Below are positions 12,871 through 25,100 of a stretch of DNA of 64,000 nucleotides, piece by piece (within the stretch, counting starts at the first letter, position 1; every line of letters begins with the position of its first letter). The stretch covers positions 1-64,000 of the forward strand of contig JAOPHQ010004285.1 in assembly GCA_030340625.1 (NCBI GenBank), written 5' to 3'. The DNA comes from Merluccius polli. Its lineage: Eukaryota; Chordata; Actinopteri; Gadiformes; Merlucciidae. Both the position numbers and the translations under genes were made by a program. The notes below the pieces were generated by a model. It was not told where the DNA came from. It was given only the letters and a program-made list of their open reading frames with translations, and ran no database searches.

Positions 12871-13875
12871 TTCACAGAATCTGCTGTTTGTTGCCAGCAT
12901 GGGCAACTGTATCGCCCCTTGCCGTTATTTGCTTTTTAAACTCCTCCTGAGTGACATACAGCCCGTGTTCGCTCCGTCGGATCCATTATTGCGTCAAGGT
13001 GAATGACGTATTGACGTTGGGTTACGCCCTTTTTATGTGAACGCGCATTGAACCTAAAGCGGAAAACCTGGCTTGACAAATTTACCTTTAAGTGAGCTTC
13101 GTGGAACCGTTTAACTCTGATCGCGAGTTTCGTCTTTAGCAATCGAGGTTTTCCCAAGAAAACCTGGATATGTTCAGCGAGCTTCGTAGTATACCCCCCC
13201 AGTCTCCCAAATGGATAACCAGCAGCTGGCTGAAACGTACCACATTTGTAATCTGGTTGGAGGTTGACATTAATATTCACATAACGTTGTTAGGTTTTAA
13301 AATGATCTTTCCATGGAGAATGGACTCTACGGGAACTGAACCCATGTCATCAGGACTGATAACCAACAGCTCTATCGACTCATCACCGAGAAAGAAGGTA
13401 TGATCTGGTTGGAGGTTTTAATTGACATTAGAATCCACATGACACCATTACATTCATAACATTTATTTTCCATAGAGAACAAGCTCTGCGGGAATTGAGC
13501 CCATGTCTCCAGAACTGATAGTCTACAGCTCTGTTGACCGCACCACCAAGACAGAAGATGTGAACTGGTCGTAATTGACATTCCAATTAACATTACATAT
13601 TCACATTTCCAAAACGCCATCATTACGTTAGATTTCCATGCTAACCACCCTTGCCTGACTTGTTCTGGGGTCTCCGGGGATGAAAAACAAACAACACCGC
13701 CTATGATGGGTGGGAGATTATAATTGACGTTACAATTCTCATAACATTGTTACATTTCCCCAAAAATATGATTACATTAGGTTTCAATTGTGAGCACCCT
13801 TGGCAGGACTTGAACCCATGTCTCCAAAAGCGACAACCATCAGCTCTCTCCGCTGCACCACCGAGACACGTGAAC

Positions 13876-14448
13876 CTCTCTGTCCCTCCCCTATCCTCCC
13901 CACTCTCTCGGCTCTCTACTCGCCAGCGCATCCTCTCTCTCCATCTCTTCTCTCCTCCCCTACCCTCTCTCTCCCCTCCCTGCCTCTGTTAAGCTGTCCA
14001 TAGAAAAGGGATCTCTTTTAGCTTATTTGTTAATTTATTAAGAACAATCAAGGTTAGACAACAATGACACATTGTTACATCTTGAAAATTTAAAAATATA
14101 CTTTGTCTGTGCTTTGGTTTGTCTGACTGAAATACAACAGCGTATAAAGTTCAATGAATTAACATTGCATTAATTAGAAAGTAAACCACAGCACCAACCA
14201 GCTATGTATGGAATTAGAAAAGTTAATCTAATATTACATTTAAATAAAGGAATAACCCAACCAGTCACATGATCCCTTTACACATATGATAAGGCACAAT
14301 CATTTGTTTAATTATAATACTGTCCCTGATTTTCAAAACACTTTCAAGTACAGCAAAAGTTGGATCAATTGCATAGGATAAGCAGCCAACCAAGCCAGGC
14401 TACAGTAGGACAAACAAAGCACCAAACTGAGGAGATCTTCTATTAGTG
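13876..14448. other. etnppl downstream region and 3' UTR
   Basis: A CT-rich stretch (13870-13990) is followed by AT-rich sequence. TTTATT at 14034-14039 is an AATAAA on the minus strand, about 410 nt after the etnppl stop, and is the likely poly(A) signal. Nothing else was found. Confidence 0.5.
14034..14039 (-). promoter_or_regulatory. probable poly(A) signal of etnppl
   Basis: TTTATT on the plus strand reads AATAAA in the direction of etnppl transcription and is the nearest canonical hexamer after the predicted stop. Confidence 0.45.
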
Positions 14449-17400
14449 TTATGTTGTCAAGTTACAAGCCTCGTGACTGTTGCCCTGCACTCCATTTTCA
14501 TCAGCAAACTGTCAGCAAAAAATAAAAACAATATCATTAACACCGATGAGGACAAAATTCAGCTCTGGTTGGTAAGACGATTCGCTAGATACTTCATAGT
14601 TTGTTTTTTATTTCCTATATCTTTAATTTGCAGGTGTAGTCAACTTGTCTATTAAATAGATCACAACAATGTTTAACAATTGAAGAGTTTCACAAGTTAT
14701 CAGAAAATCTCACCTTTCTCTTGCATCCCCTGTCAAAATGTACTTGATTGGGCATGTGCATGTTTAATGCTTTCTCGATGTCTGGAAACATGAAAAGACA
14801 GACAGTCAACACCAATACTGGCACACCTTGTGCCTTTTCATCTGTCAATAGGGGGTCACAAACAGGCGTGGCGGGCGCCGCGTCTGTTCTACCTGAGAGG
14901 ATGAGGTGGATCCTCTCGACCACCAGCTCTGCGTCCTCTCTGCTGAAACACATGGGAGGCTTGAACTTGAGGACATTCCTGTGAGGGCCGTCGGCACTCA
15001 GGAGGATGTGTTCTTCCTTCAGCCTGACAGAAGGTAAAGGTTTGTATTATCGCTATGTCCCTCCGTCCCTCCTCTCTCGCCACCCTACCCTCTCCTCTCT
15101 TTCCGAAGACTCTCCCCCACCCTTTCGCCTACTACTACTACTCCTACCATCCCCTCCTCTCTGTCTTTCTTTCCCTCTCATCTCCTTCCCTCCTCACTCT
15201 CCCATACCCTCCCTTTTCTCTCTCATCTCCTCCTCTTTCCCTCTCTCTACCTGTTTCCCCTCACCCCTGCCCTCTTCTCTCTCTCTCCCTCCTCCCCTAC
15301 CATCCTCTCTCTCCCTCCTCCCCTACACTATCCTCTCCCCCTACCCTCTCCCCTACTCTATCCTCTCTCTCCTCCCCTTCTCCCTCTCTCTCCTTTCTCC
15401 CCTACTCCATCCTCCCTCGTCCAATCCTATACTCTACCCTCTCTCCACCACCCTCTCCCCTACACTCTCCCCTCGTCCCCTACACTCTCTCCACCCTCTC
15501 TCGTTCTCCTCCCCTCTCAACCCTCCCCGCTCACTCTGCTTCCCTCTTCTCCTCCCTCACTCTCTCTCCTGTCTCTCTCCTCTCCCCTACCCTGTCTCTC
15601 TCCTCTCCCCTACCCTGTCTCTCTCCTCTCCTCTCCCCTACCCTTTCTCTCTCTCTCCCCTGTCTCTCTCCTCTCCCCTACCCTATCTCTCTCTCTCCAC
15701 CCTCTCTCTCTTCTCCCCTACTCTCTTCCCCTCTCCTCCTCCCCTACACTCTCTTCTCTCTCTCCCTTGTCCCCTACCATCTCCTCCCTCCACTACTCCT
15801 TACCCTCTCCTCTAGCCCCACCGACCACCTACCACCTCTCCTCCCCTCAGTCAGTCAGTAGGCTACTTACTTGTATATGACCTCCTGTGCTTCTGCGGTC
15901 GCAGGGGTAAGCTTGACCCGGTCCCTCACCAGCTCCACGCCCACGAAGAAGCCGTGGCCCCTGTGACACATTGAAGAATCCGAAGTTAACCTTCTCATCC
16001 CTGACTCTCACACACACACACACACACACATACCCACGCACACACATCCCTGCCTTTAATTGTTTCCATTGTGCATGTTGAAAGCACTTTGTAAACTTTG
16101 TTTTTAAGGTATTTATAGTATGTGGGTGATTTGCGGGCGGGTTAGTTAAAATCAGCTTCATAATTTTTTCTAAAGTTTTCTGTTCAATAATGTTTCGCCT
16201 AAATAAAGAAAGCCTATTATGCTATAGTCAAACATTGATTATGCATGTTGTTGTTTGGTTCATTAATTGAAATGCATTACCGGTAATAGGCTGCACTCAC
16301 GTGCATGTTGTGCATGCGTGTCTGCTGAAAAGGTTGGTCCTTCATATGAAACAAAATTCATAATAACAAAGTGATTGTAGTTTTACAGCAGCACACACAA
16401 TGCAGCAACGCACAAAGATATGGCCTCAACTTGCTCTGCAATCTCAACTAATAATATAATTTGACTAATTGTATGACTTTCGTTTCATATTTGAAAGAAA
16501 AGCCTTCATTCAGATTATAGTGAACAATTAAGTTTACAAAATACCGTAACTGCGCATCTCAAGTGTATGTGTGTGTGCGCGTGTGTGTCCGTGCGTGCAC
16601 GTGTGTAGGCCTCCCACCTGACATCCCCCACCAGCGGATGCTTCTCCTTCAGCTTCCCCAGCAGCCTGGTCAGGTGACCACCCACACGCAGCGCGTTCCC
16701 CTGTAGGTCCTCGTTCTGGAGGACGTCCAGCACGGCCAGGCCGATGGCACACGACACGGGGTTCCCACCGAACTGAGGGAACACGAGCAGACGGGGGAAC
16801 GATTACACCTCCCTCCTCCCCCCACACCACCTGCATCGACCCGGGGATCAGACGCTCTGTGAGAGGAGGAAACTGGAGAGGGAGACTCAAGCACTGCGGC
16901 CCGTATCGTTTACACGAAAGCGCGTTTGAACCTTCTTACAAAATAAAATGTCGAAACGTCTCAGCGGTTTCCCGTTCCAACGTTTTGTTTTCAACAGTCA
17001 GAACCCTTAATGTCCAGAACGTGATTTATTTGGACGGTAACCTTTTACAGGACGCAAGTGTAATCCCCAGGGTGGCAAATGTGCTTTTTAAATTTTTTTT
17101 TTTCCACCCTGAAATGTTAAAACCACATGTGTTTGGATGCTTGGTGAATATGGAGGAGCTATTTAGAGAACCTCAACGATAAGACCTGCTTGGGCCATTC
17201 ACAGTCCCATAGGTTTTGATATTCAAGATGGGCTATAATTCACATTTCACCAAATGTTGGTTTGCACTACTAATACATGCTGAGCTACGCAAGTCAAACA
17301 GAAGAGATTTAAGGCCTTAACGATTGAGTTGTTAGTTTGGAGTGAGGATTTAGCAGGAGAAGTCTAATTTAAACTTGTATTAAAATAATAAATGTCTAAT

Positions 17401-18380
17401 TATAAACCTTACTATATAGTTCAATGGGATTGAGTTCAGTAAGATTCTCAACATCAGCATACGTTAATAATTTGACTATTTCTATAAATGTAAATGCAAG
17501 ATTCATTAATCATTGCTTTTAATGGCTAACCCTTCTACCTCTGTAACACTTGCTGCTACTTAATTTGTAGGTTTTTAAATGTTTTAATTACATGTAATTA
17601 ATTAATGATATTTGTTAGTGTCTAGCAAAACGCTACATAAATTGTTTTCACATTAAATGCCTACAAGAAGTACACTACATCAACCGTAGCATGTCACCTT
17701 CCCTTAAACCCTCCCAGTATAGCAATGACGCTGCTGAAATAAAAGTCAGAAAGACTGACCCACATGTGACACGCCTTTTTTTTTGGAAATATGCCTCATG
17801 GCATACAGCCTCTAGAAGTGCACAATTCAAACGTCTCCCATGGTCTCGTGCTAAAAAAAATATAAATAAATACATTGAAATATACCGAATCGTCCCAATG
17901 CTTGTAGAGTCGCAATACTTATCAAATCGAATCGCGGGTATCACCCGAGTATCGTGAAGTGGTACCGCACCGGAAGAGAAGCTGGAAAACAGGCGGTGGG
18001 TGCTTGTACGGTACGCAGTGCGGCTGCCCCCTTACCGTATTAAAATACTCCATGCCGGAGGACATGAAGGCCTGGGCCACCTCCCTGCTGGTCACCACAC
18101 AGGACATGGGGTGGCCGTTCCCGATGGGCTTGCCCATTGTGACGATGTCCGGCACAAAGTCCGCCCCCTGCAGCTGGAAGCCCCAGAAGTGGCTGCCCAC
18201 ACGCCCGAAGCCCACCTGCACTTCGTCTGCGATCACCACGCCCCCCGCCTGCCGGACATGTCTGTGGAGGAGGAGGAGGAGGAGGAGGAGGAGGAATGGT
18301 GTAGAGGGTGGAGGTGTGTAGACACATAAACACATACACACACAAACGGATAGACACAGAAACACGCATGCGTGCGTGCG

Positions 18381-18411
<31 letters not shown>

Positions 18412-21400
18412 GCATGCATGCATGAAGGCCATATATACCCATGCACACATTAACAACAGGCATATGTACACACAAACCGTAAAGACATGGACGTGTATGC
18501 GTTGCATAGGGCTGAGTGATATGTGATATGATAGGTGTTTTCTGGTAATTCAATAAAATGTATTTTCTCATTTTTTTCATCACTTTCCTGTAATGCAGCC
18601 TTCAAAACCAGGAAAAGACAACACTTATGCCATATCACGATATCCAAAATGGGTTAGGGTTAAAGACGATATCTAGTCTCATATCACGCTGTCGATATAA
18701 TATCCATATATTGCCCAGCATATATGATGGATATGTACACACACACGTGTGTACATGCATGTACAAACATGCATGTACACACCCGTGCATACTCTGTCAC
18801 CCCGCCAACCCCACACACCCGGTTTGTTAAAAAGCAACTGTTTAAAGGCAACTGGAGAAAATTCCTTTAAGACAATGGAGCTAGTTTCTCCCAAAGCCTC
18901 CATGCACAAGTAGTTCAACTGGATGCACAAGAATAATTGTACTGCCGTTTCTTTCGCAATGCCAAATGGCCTTTACAGCCGTTGGCATTTCAAGGATGTT
19001 TGCATTCAAACCACATTGCCAAACCACAAAGAAGAAGAAAACACCCGTGAGTGGAGCAAAAGGCGGCGGTAGAGTACAAGATTTTAGCTGACATCACTTT
19101 CTCTGTCAGTGTGCATTCAGACCACACAGAATCCACTCTGGTCACCATGACTACAAGTTCAGCCGTACAACTGCGGCTGAACGTGCATTTGTCGGGGAAA
19201 TCACAACAAGCACATGTCAGTCGTAACCATGGCGACACAAGCAACACACGCTCCACATTTATGAGATTAGTGCAATCTGGGTGTGTGGGGTGGGGGGCGG
19301 GGGGGTACATACGCTGCCACTTTCTGGAAGTAGCCTGCGGGGGGAATGACCTGCCCGCCGCAACTCTGCAGTGACTCGGCGATAAAGGCGGCAATCTGCA
19401 CAGAAGAAGAGCATGTCAGAGCCAGCGCTAAGGCCACATGGGCCGCCCGGCAGGGCCACGACGAAGAGCAGGAGCAGGAGGTGGTGGTGGTGGTGGTGAC
19501 AGGGTCTGCAACTGGCGGGTAGACAGACTTTTTAATTGTTAAAAAGTCTGTCAGGGAAGAAAAAATGAGGGGTTCGACTTGGGAAAATCTCTAGATGACT
19601 GTATGCGCCATGTATTACGGCATATTTATGGCAATGCAGAGATAAAAGACACGTCATACATCAAAATGTCCACTTTACCTTCTTTGTCTGTCTAGACGCA
19701 CATCTGCATTTAAAAAAAAATGTTGTAGTGTCTAGGCAGACATAAGTTTTCCTTGAGTCGGGGTCTACAACACAAGGTTAAAAAGTGGCCCACTTGCAAA
19801 AGGTTCTATATATATTCTGGTGCCGTGTGTAAGGAGAATGGGAGAGGGGGGAGGAGGAGGGGGGGGGGGTGTCCTCATTCTCAACCTGAGAAAAAGTAGA
19901 AGTAGCGAAAGAGGGGAGAAAAAGAGGAAGAGAAGGAAGAGAAAATCAAAATAGCGCCGTCACAAGGGTAATAAAATGAAGCATGAACTAGTGCCATCGA
20001 TGGCAATTAGCCTTGCAATCGTTTCCAATGCGTTCTTGAATAAATAATTCATCATGACAAATAAATACAAAAAAATATCTAATTTATAGTGGCAGCAAAA
20101 TATTACACAAATATTGGTTCTTAATCCCTTGTGCCAGACCTTCAAATGCATCAGTAAATACCAGAGGTCGGCGTCATGTCTCTGTGGAATCCATGTTCCG
20201 GTTGAAAAACCACAGGACAAAAAATAAATAAAATACAACCCCGTGTGCGTGGTTCACATTGATTCGGTGCAACCAAAATGATAAAACAAGTGGCCAAACT
20301 CTGCTTGCCCACTTCAACACCCAAACCAAAGGATATCAAAACACACATCCTACCTTGCCTCCCCGCTCATGGGCCCTGCTTATGATGTCTCTGACCTCGT
20401 CGGAGTAAGCTGTGGCCGGGTCAGGGTGGTCTGCTCTGTACTTGCCCCTGTAGATATCTGGGCTCGGGGCCTATGGGATGGTTGTTTGGGCGGGAAAACA
20501 CAGAGATGATTACAGTTCATCTGAATCTCTAGTTCAGCATGATTCAGCATCGTGGCTTCAAACTTTATTCTCCAGATGGTTCGAAGTCTGAAATACTAGT
20601 TTATTCAAAATGTGCCTTGGGCTTTCTAAAAGAGAGAGAGTTGAGCTGTCTTTTTTTTCATTTGTTAACCATTGGTGACCACCAATATAAAAGCTTTTTA
20701 TACTTCCTTTATTTATCTTATTTATTTTTAAGGTGACATTCACTTTTGTTATTGCTGCAATGAAATTCAACTTTAAAGACCAAACAGCGTAATCACATTG
20801 ATAGGAATGCAATTTAACTGTAATTAGGGGGTAAAACCGGTTTAGGGGACATTCCAGTTCCAATGTGACTTCTCCTACTTGTTCAGTAAATGCTAAAAGA
20901 GAGTGGTGTTATCTGTGACATGTAGATGTAAGTTAACAACCAGGGACATTGCAACAAAGAAGTACAAAAAAACACATTTCAAGTTGCATTTTCTCTTCCT
21001 GTGCGCCTGTGTTTCCTAGGGCAACGTCATCTGAGACTTAATTTACATACTGGGAGTTTCCTTACCGTCTTGTGTTTATAACCACTAATAAAATATGCAC
21101 AGATCTACCCTTTAGCATGTAACTTTAGAGCTAGGAGTTCCTCAGGCAGTCGTATCAAACTACACCTGTGTTAGCAAAGAGCAGAGCTAGCTAAATGATG
21201 GATGGGATTAACACTTTTTCTCATCTCAAAGCTCATACAGCCACTTTAGGTTAACAGGTGTTTCAAAATGAAGTAAAAGTATTCAGAAGCATAGCCAATT
21301 GAAATTCAAATATTCACAAGGCAAAACTGAACGTCGATTTTATATCCAATCTGTATATGATTTTTGTTCAACAGTCATTAACATGTGGCCCTGCTGCACA

Positions 21401-21486
21401 TATATAAAGTCAGAAAGTGTAGAGTAGAACAAACAATAGAAGCCATCTTATCAGGAAATGACAGCAGTGTTATATAATCTGAATCT

Positions 21487-21525
<39 letters not shown>

Positions 21526-21562
21526 AAATGTGAACCAAATACTGCAGAAAGACCAACACCCA

Positions 21563-21628
<66 letters not shown>

Positions 21629-22071
21629 AGGCCCGGCCCCAGGATGAAGTGACTGAGGGGGCTGTTAAAATTTGCGAACGGGCAATTTAACCATTAAATT
21701 CATAAATTTAACCATGAAATAGCCTAAAACATGCTAAATAACAACATAAGGCTACCGTTTAAAAATCAAAGAATAGGCTACATTTATTAATCAGAGCACT
21801 CACATAAGAACACAGCACTAGCAGAGCGCTCAATACGCAGAGTGCTCAATCGCAGGTTCTCATGGATCCTGGTGGAGCCTCCTGCCATGGTCCTGCTGGA
21901 CTGCCATTGCTAATATCCGTGATATTATTGTTGTTATTATTATTAGTTATTATTAAGTATTATCATTGCTACAGTTACTGTTGTCGCTGCTCGCTGTCCC
22001 CCATCATTGCTGCTGTCGTCATCATCTTCTTCATGCTCATTAGTGCATTGATGTAGTTGTTGTGTCTCTCC

Positions 22072-22142
<71 letters not shown>

Positions 22143-25100
22143 TCTCACCCCAACTGGTCAAGGCAGATGACCACGAACCTAGAGCCGAAGGGTCTGTCCA
22201 AGGTTTCTGCCTTTTAACAGGCAGGTTTTTCCTTTCCCCCGTCGCCAAGTGCTTACTCATGGTGGTACTGTTGGGTCTCTGTAAATATTATAAGGAGTTT
22301 GGTCTAGGCCTGCTCCACTTGAAAAGTGTCCTGAAATAACTTCTGTTATGAATTGGCGCTATACAAATAAAATTGAATTGAATTGAATTGAATGCTTTGT
22401 ATATTTATATTTTCTACAGATACATTAAGCTTAAACAGAGGGGGCAAAAACATACAACTGAGGGGGCCAAGCCCCCTTAAGACCCCTCGTGGTGCCGGGC
22501 CTGACACACAGGCACACACACGCTTGCACGCACTTTCACCTTTTACTCGACGCACGCACACACGGCCGAGTGCACAGGAGGCTGTCAAAACCGACCTCAG
22601 CCAGTTGAGTCATGGTGATTTGAGGGGTGTGAAAACACTCACCACATGCACAAACTGTTTGTGGTGCTCAGCGTCCGACAGCTGGTGGAACTTATAGGGA
22701 CTGATGTCAATGAGGGAAGAGACATGGCCGTGGTAGGCACTGCACAGGGAGGGGGAAAAAAAAACACAGCAACTTAGAAAAACAACTCAGCATATAATTA
22801 TTACACAATATGATGATTCACACGGACAGCCATGTGTTATGGAACAAAATGATAGGGGACATGCCGTTCCCTGGACAGTGACAAACTGTCACTGTAACAG
22901 ATTTACTATGTATGTAATGGTGGTGTGAGGACAGGCAGCGGTGGAGAATGTGAAAACCAATATGGCTGTCAAGTTTGAAGTTGCTGAAGCGTGTCTTTTG
23001 TCGAGAGGTCCTATTCTGCAACCTCATCACTTGAGCGCACACAAGTTAATTTGTATCTTATTTTATTGAAATGCATGTGATGTGTGTGTGTATGTGTGTA
23101 TACATTTGGTCTGTTCTCACTTGTCCAGCGTGATGACGTCCTTGTGGCCCGTGTACTGCCAGGCCAGCCGCAGCGCCAGGTCGTTGGCCTCGGAGCTGGC
23201 GAGTTCAAAGGGGTAAGGGTGACTCTGTGAGTTATTCAGTTACCAGAGAACACACATGGGGGCAGCTAAGGACATGACGTTGAGCTTGTGATAGCCCACC
23301 TGAAATATCACCTGTTCCACGGCACCACGCATGGGGTATAACGCTAGAAGAATATGGTATGCTAATCATTTATGGGATACAGGGCACAAAATTAGCACCA
23401 GCCACCAGCTGGCAAAATATGCAAGTGGGTGATTGATTTGCTCCACTCACTAACCAAAAAAAACAATGATAATCTATTGAGTGGCTGGTAAAATTGTAAC
23501 ATTTGCTAGCCATTTGGCCAAAAAAGTTAAAGGTGCTGCCCATTTCATGGCTAGCATGATTATGTGTAGTATGTAGGGGTGTCCCCGACGAAGAATTTAC
23601 ATAGTCGAATCTGATTCGTCAAGTCTTGCCTATGTATTTTTTATTTTTTTTTGCTCATTGATCCATATTCTCATTTGTGACATTGGCTTCCATTTTTTCC
23701 ACACCAGATTAAAGAGCTGAAACACTCAATTAAACAATTTCGATTACAATTTCGAGGCCGTTTGGCGGCGGTGTGTTTTGGACTCCAAGTCCGCTGAACG
23801 GTGCGCGTCAAAACAGCCGCCCCTATTATTTTCTATGTACACCCCCACCCCGGCAGCGGCAGCGATGCGCCGCCCCGCTACACTTTACACCACTGTCCTA
23901 TTTCACAGCGTCGCCGCGCGTCAAGTGCCGCCGAAAAGCCGCTTTTTTCTTTTCTTTTTTTTTTCTTCTGCTCCGAGAGACGACCATATTCCTGTTGACG
24001 CGCTGCAGTGTGACACTTTCTATGTGTGCTAGGGGCGGCACTTGTGTCATAGATGCGCTGCGGCACTGCAGTGGCGAGTGTTTTGCACTTGATATTTATA
24101 CAAAAATAGGCTATCTATCATGATTTATTGGGAGAAAGAGACTATATGTAAAATCAGATATTCAGCACCGCCGATAGCCCGAGTTGAATCGCCGTGTTGC
24201 CGACGATTCGACTATGAGATTGGCAGTCGAATCAGGCTCCTTAAATCGAATCGTTGAATCGTCGACTATTCGGGGTCACCCCTAGTAGTATGATTATGTT
24301 ATCAATGCCTATATGTATGTAGTATATCTCTAGGTATGATCTAGCCTGGCTCCGCCCGCCTATGTACTTCCGCTCAATTTTCATTTCACTTCAGTACTAA
24401 GGTCTGGCAGTGCTGTATGTTAGAACGATTTCTTTTCCCTCAAATGTGCCTTCCAATCAGCGAACAGGAGGCGCGGCCTGAGAACAGTGACGTAGAGGTC
24501 GTGCGCGAATTTCAGTTATTGAGCGTAAGTACGGAGGCGGGCGGAACCAGGCTAATGCTAATGCTCACTGCATCTGCCGTTTGTATACTGCGCGCAACGT
24601 GGTTTCTGGCGCATGAAATACGTCACGACCAAACGTTAGCGATTGGTTAAGGCAGATCCAGAGTGGCACTGGGCAGAGCCAATAGGTTTTAAACTTCAAC
24701 AGCACCCGCCTTCAAGTGAGAAATCGTTTGTCTCTACAGCACTGCTAGACCATGAGTATGAATGAAATGAGTACGAAGGTCTAGTTAGGACTAGGCTAGG
24801 TATGATCTATGCTGCCCTTCAAAGCCTAACTGCAGTAACTATGCAAATGGTAAAACTGAGAAAAATGGCTTTAAAGTGTTTTAACTGGCCAACTGGGTTA
24901 TATCAGGGTTCCCAAGTTGCAAAAACTCATTTCATGGAGCTTCCGAGCGCAACACACAACACTAATACACGTTTTTAAACTCACCTCAACATGCCTTTTG
25001 CAATCATTTAAACCACCATAGGAAATGTTGAAGTCACTGTTGCAAACAGTGCAGCGTGCCAGACTATCACTATTTCTAACTGAAATTATACAGGGATAAA

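Larger units (their letters stand above)
10839..13200 (+). mobile_element. DNA transposon with GGGGGTATACTACGAAGC termini
   Basis: Terminal inverted repeats are visible: aggggggtatactacgaagc at 10840 and gcttcgtagtatacccccc ending at 13200. It splits one minus-oriented tRNA-like unit between gacttgaacc and gtctccc, so it inserted after the array formed. It carries five 33-bp tandem repeats (11971-12137) and a long hairpin (12790-12870), and is itself interrupted by a TTAA element (11029-11927). No transposase frame belongs to it. Superfamily is not assigned; a short inverted relative lies at 5585-5916. Confidence 0.75.
8840..13875. repeat. tandem array of tRNA-like units (interrupted by a transposon at 10839-13200)
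   Basis: Repeated units carry a tRNA-like head with A-box-like tggtgcaacggagag or gtggcgcagcgga and B-box-like ggttcgattcc, joined by a shared AT spacer (gtaatgtcaattataaact). Plus-strand units have B boxes near 8900, 9083, 9196, 9358 and 9522. From about 9720 the same unit runs on the minus strand (gacttgaacccatgtctcc type), with B boxes near 9722, 9886, 10567, 10690, 10829, 13333, 13493 and 13806. Units are diverged; acceptor stems do not pair well, so they look like tRNA-derived satellite or SINE monomers rather than functional tRNAs. Confidence 0.75.

Noticed and set aside
14690..14713. Ending etnppl by reading through the donor after R-K-R-K
   Set aside because: A good GTGAG donor and a phase-matched terminal exon (14449-14508) fit better, though read-through remains possible as a minor isoform.
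15006..15861. Two overlapping 268-269 codon Ser/Pro/Leu frames
   Set aside because: They lie in a pure CT tract inside an etnppl intron; composition alone explains them.
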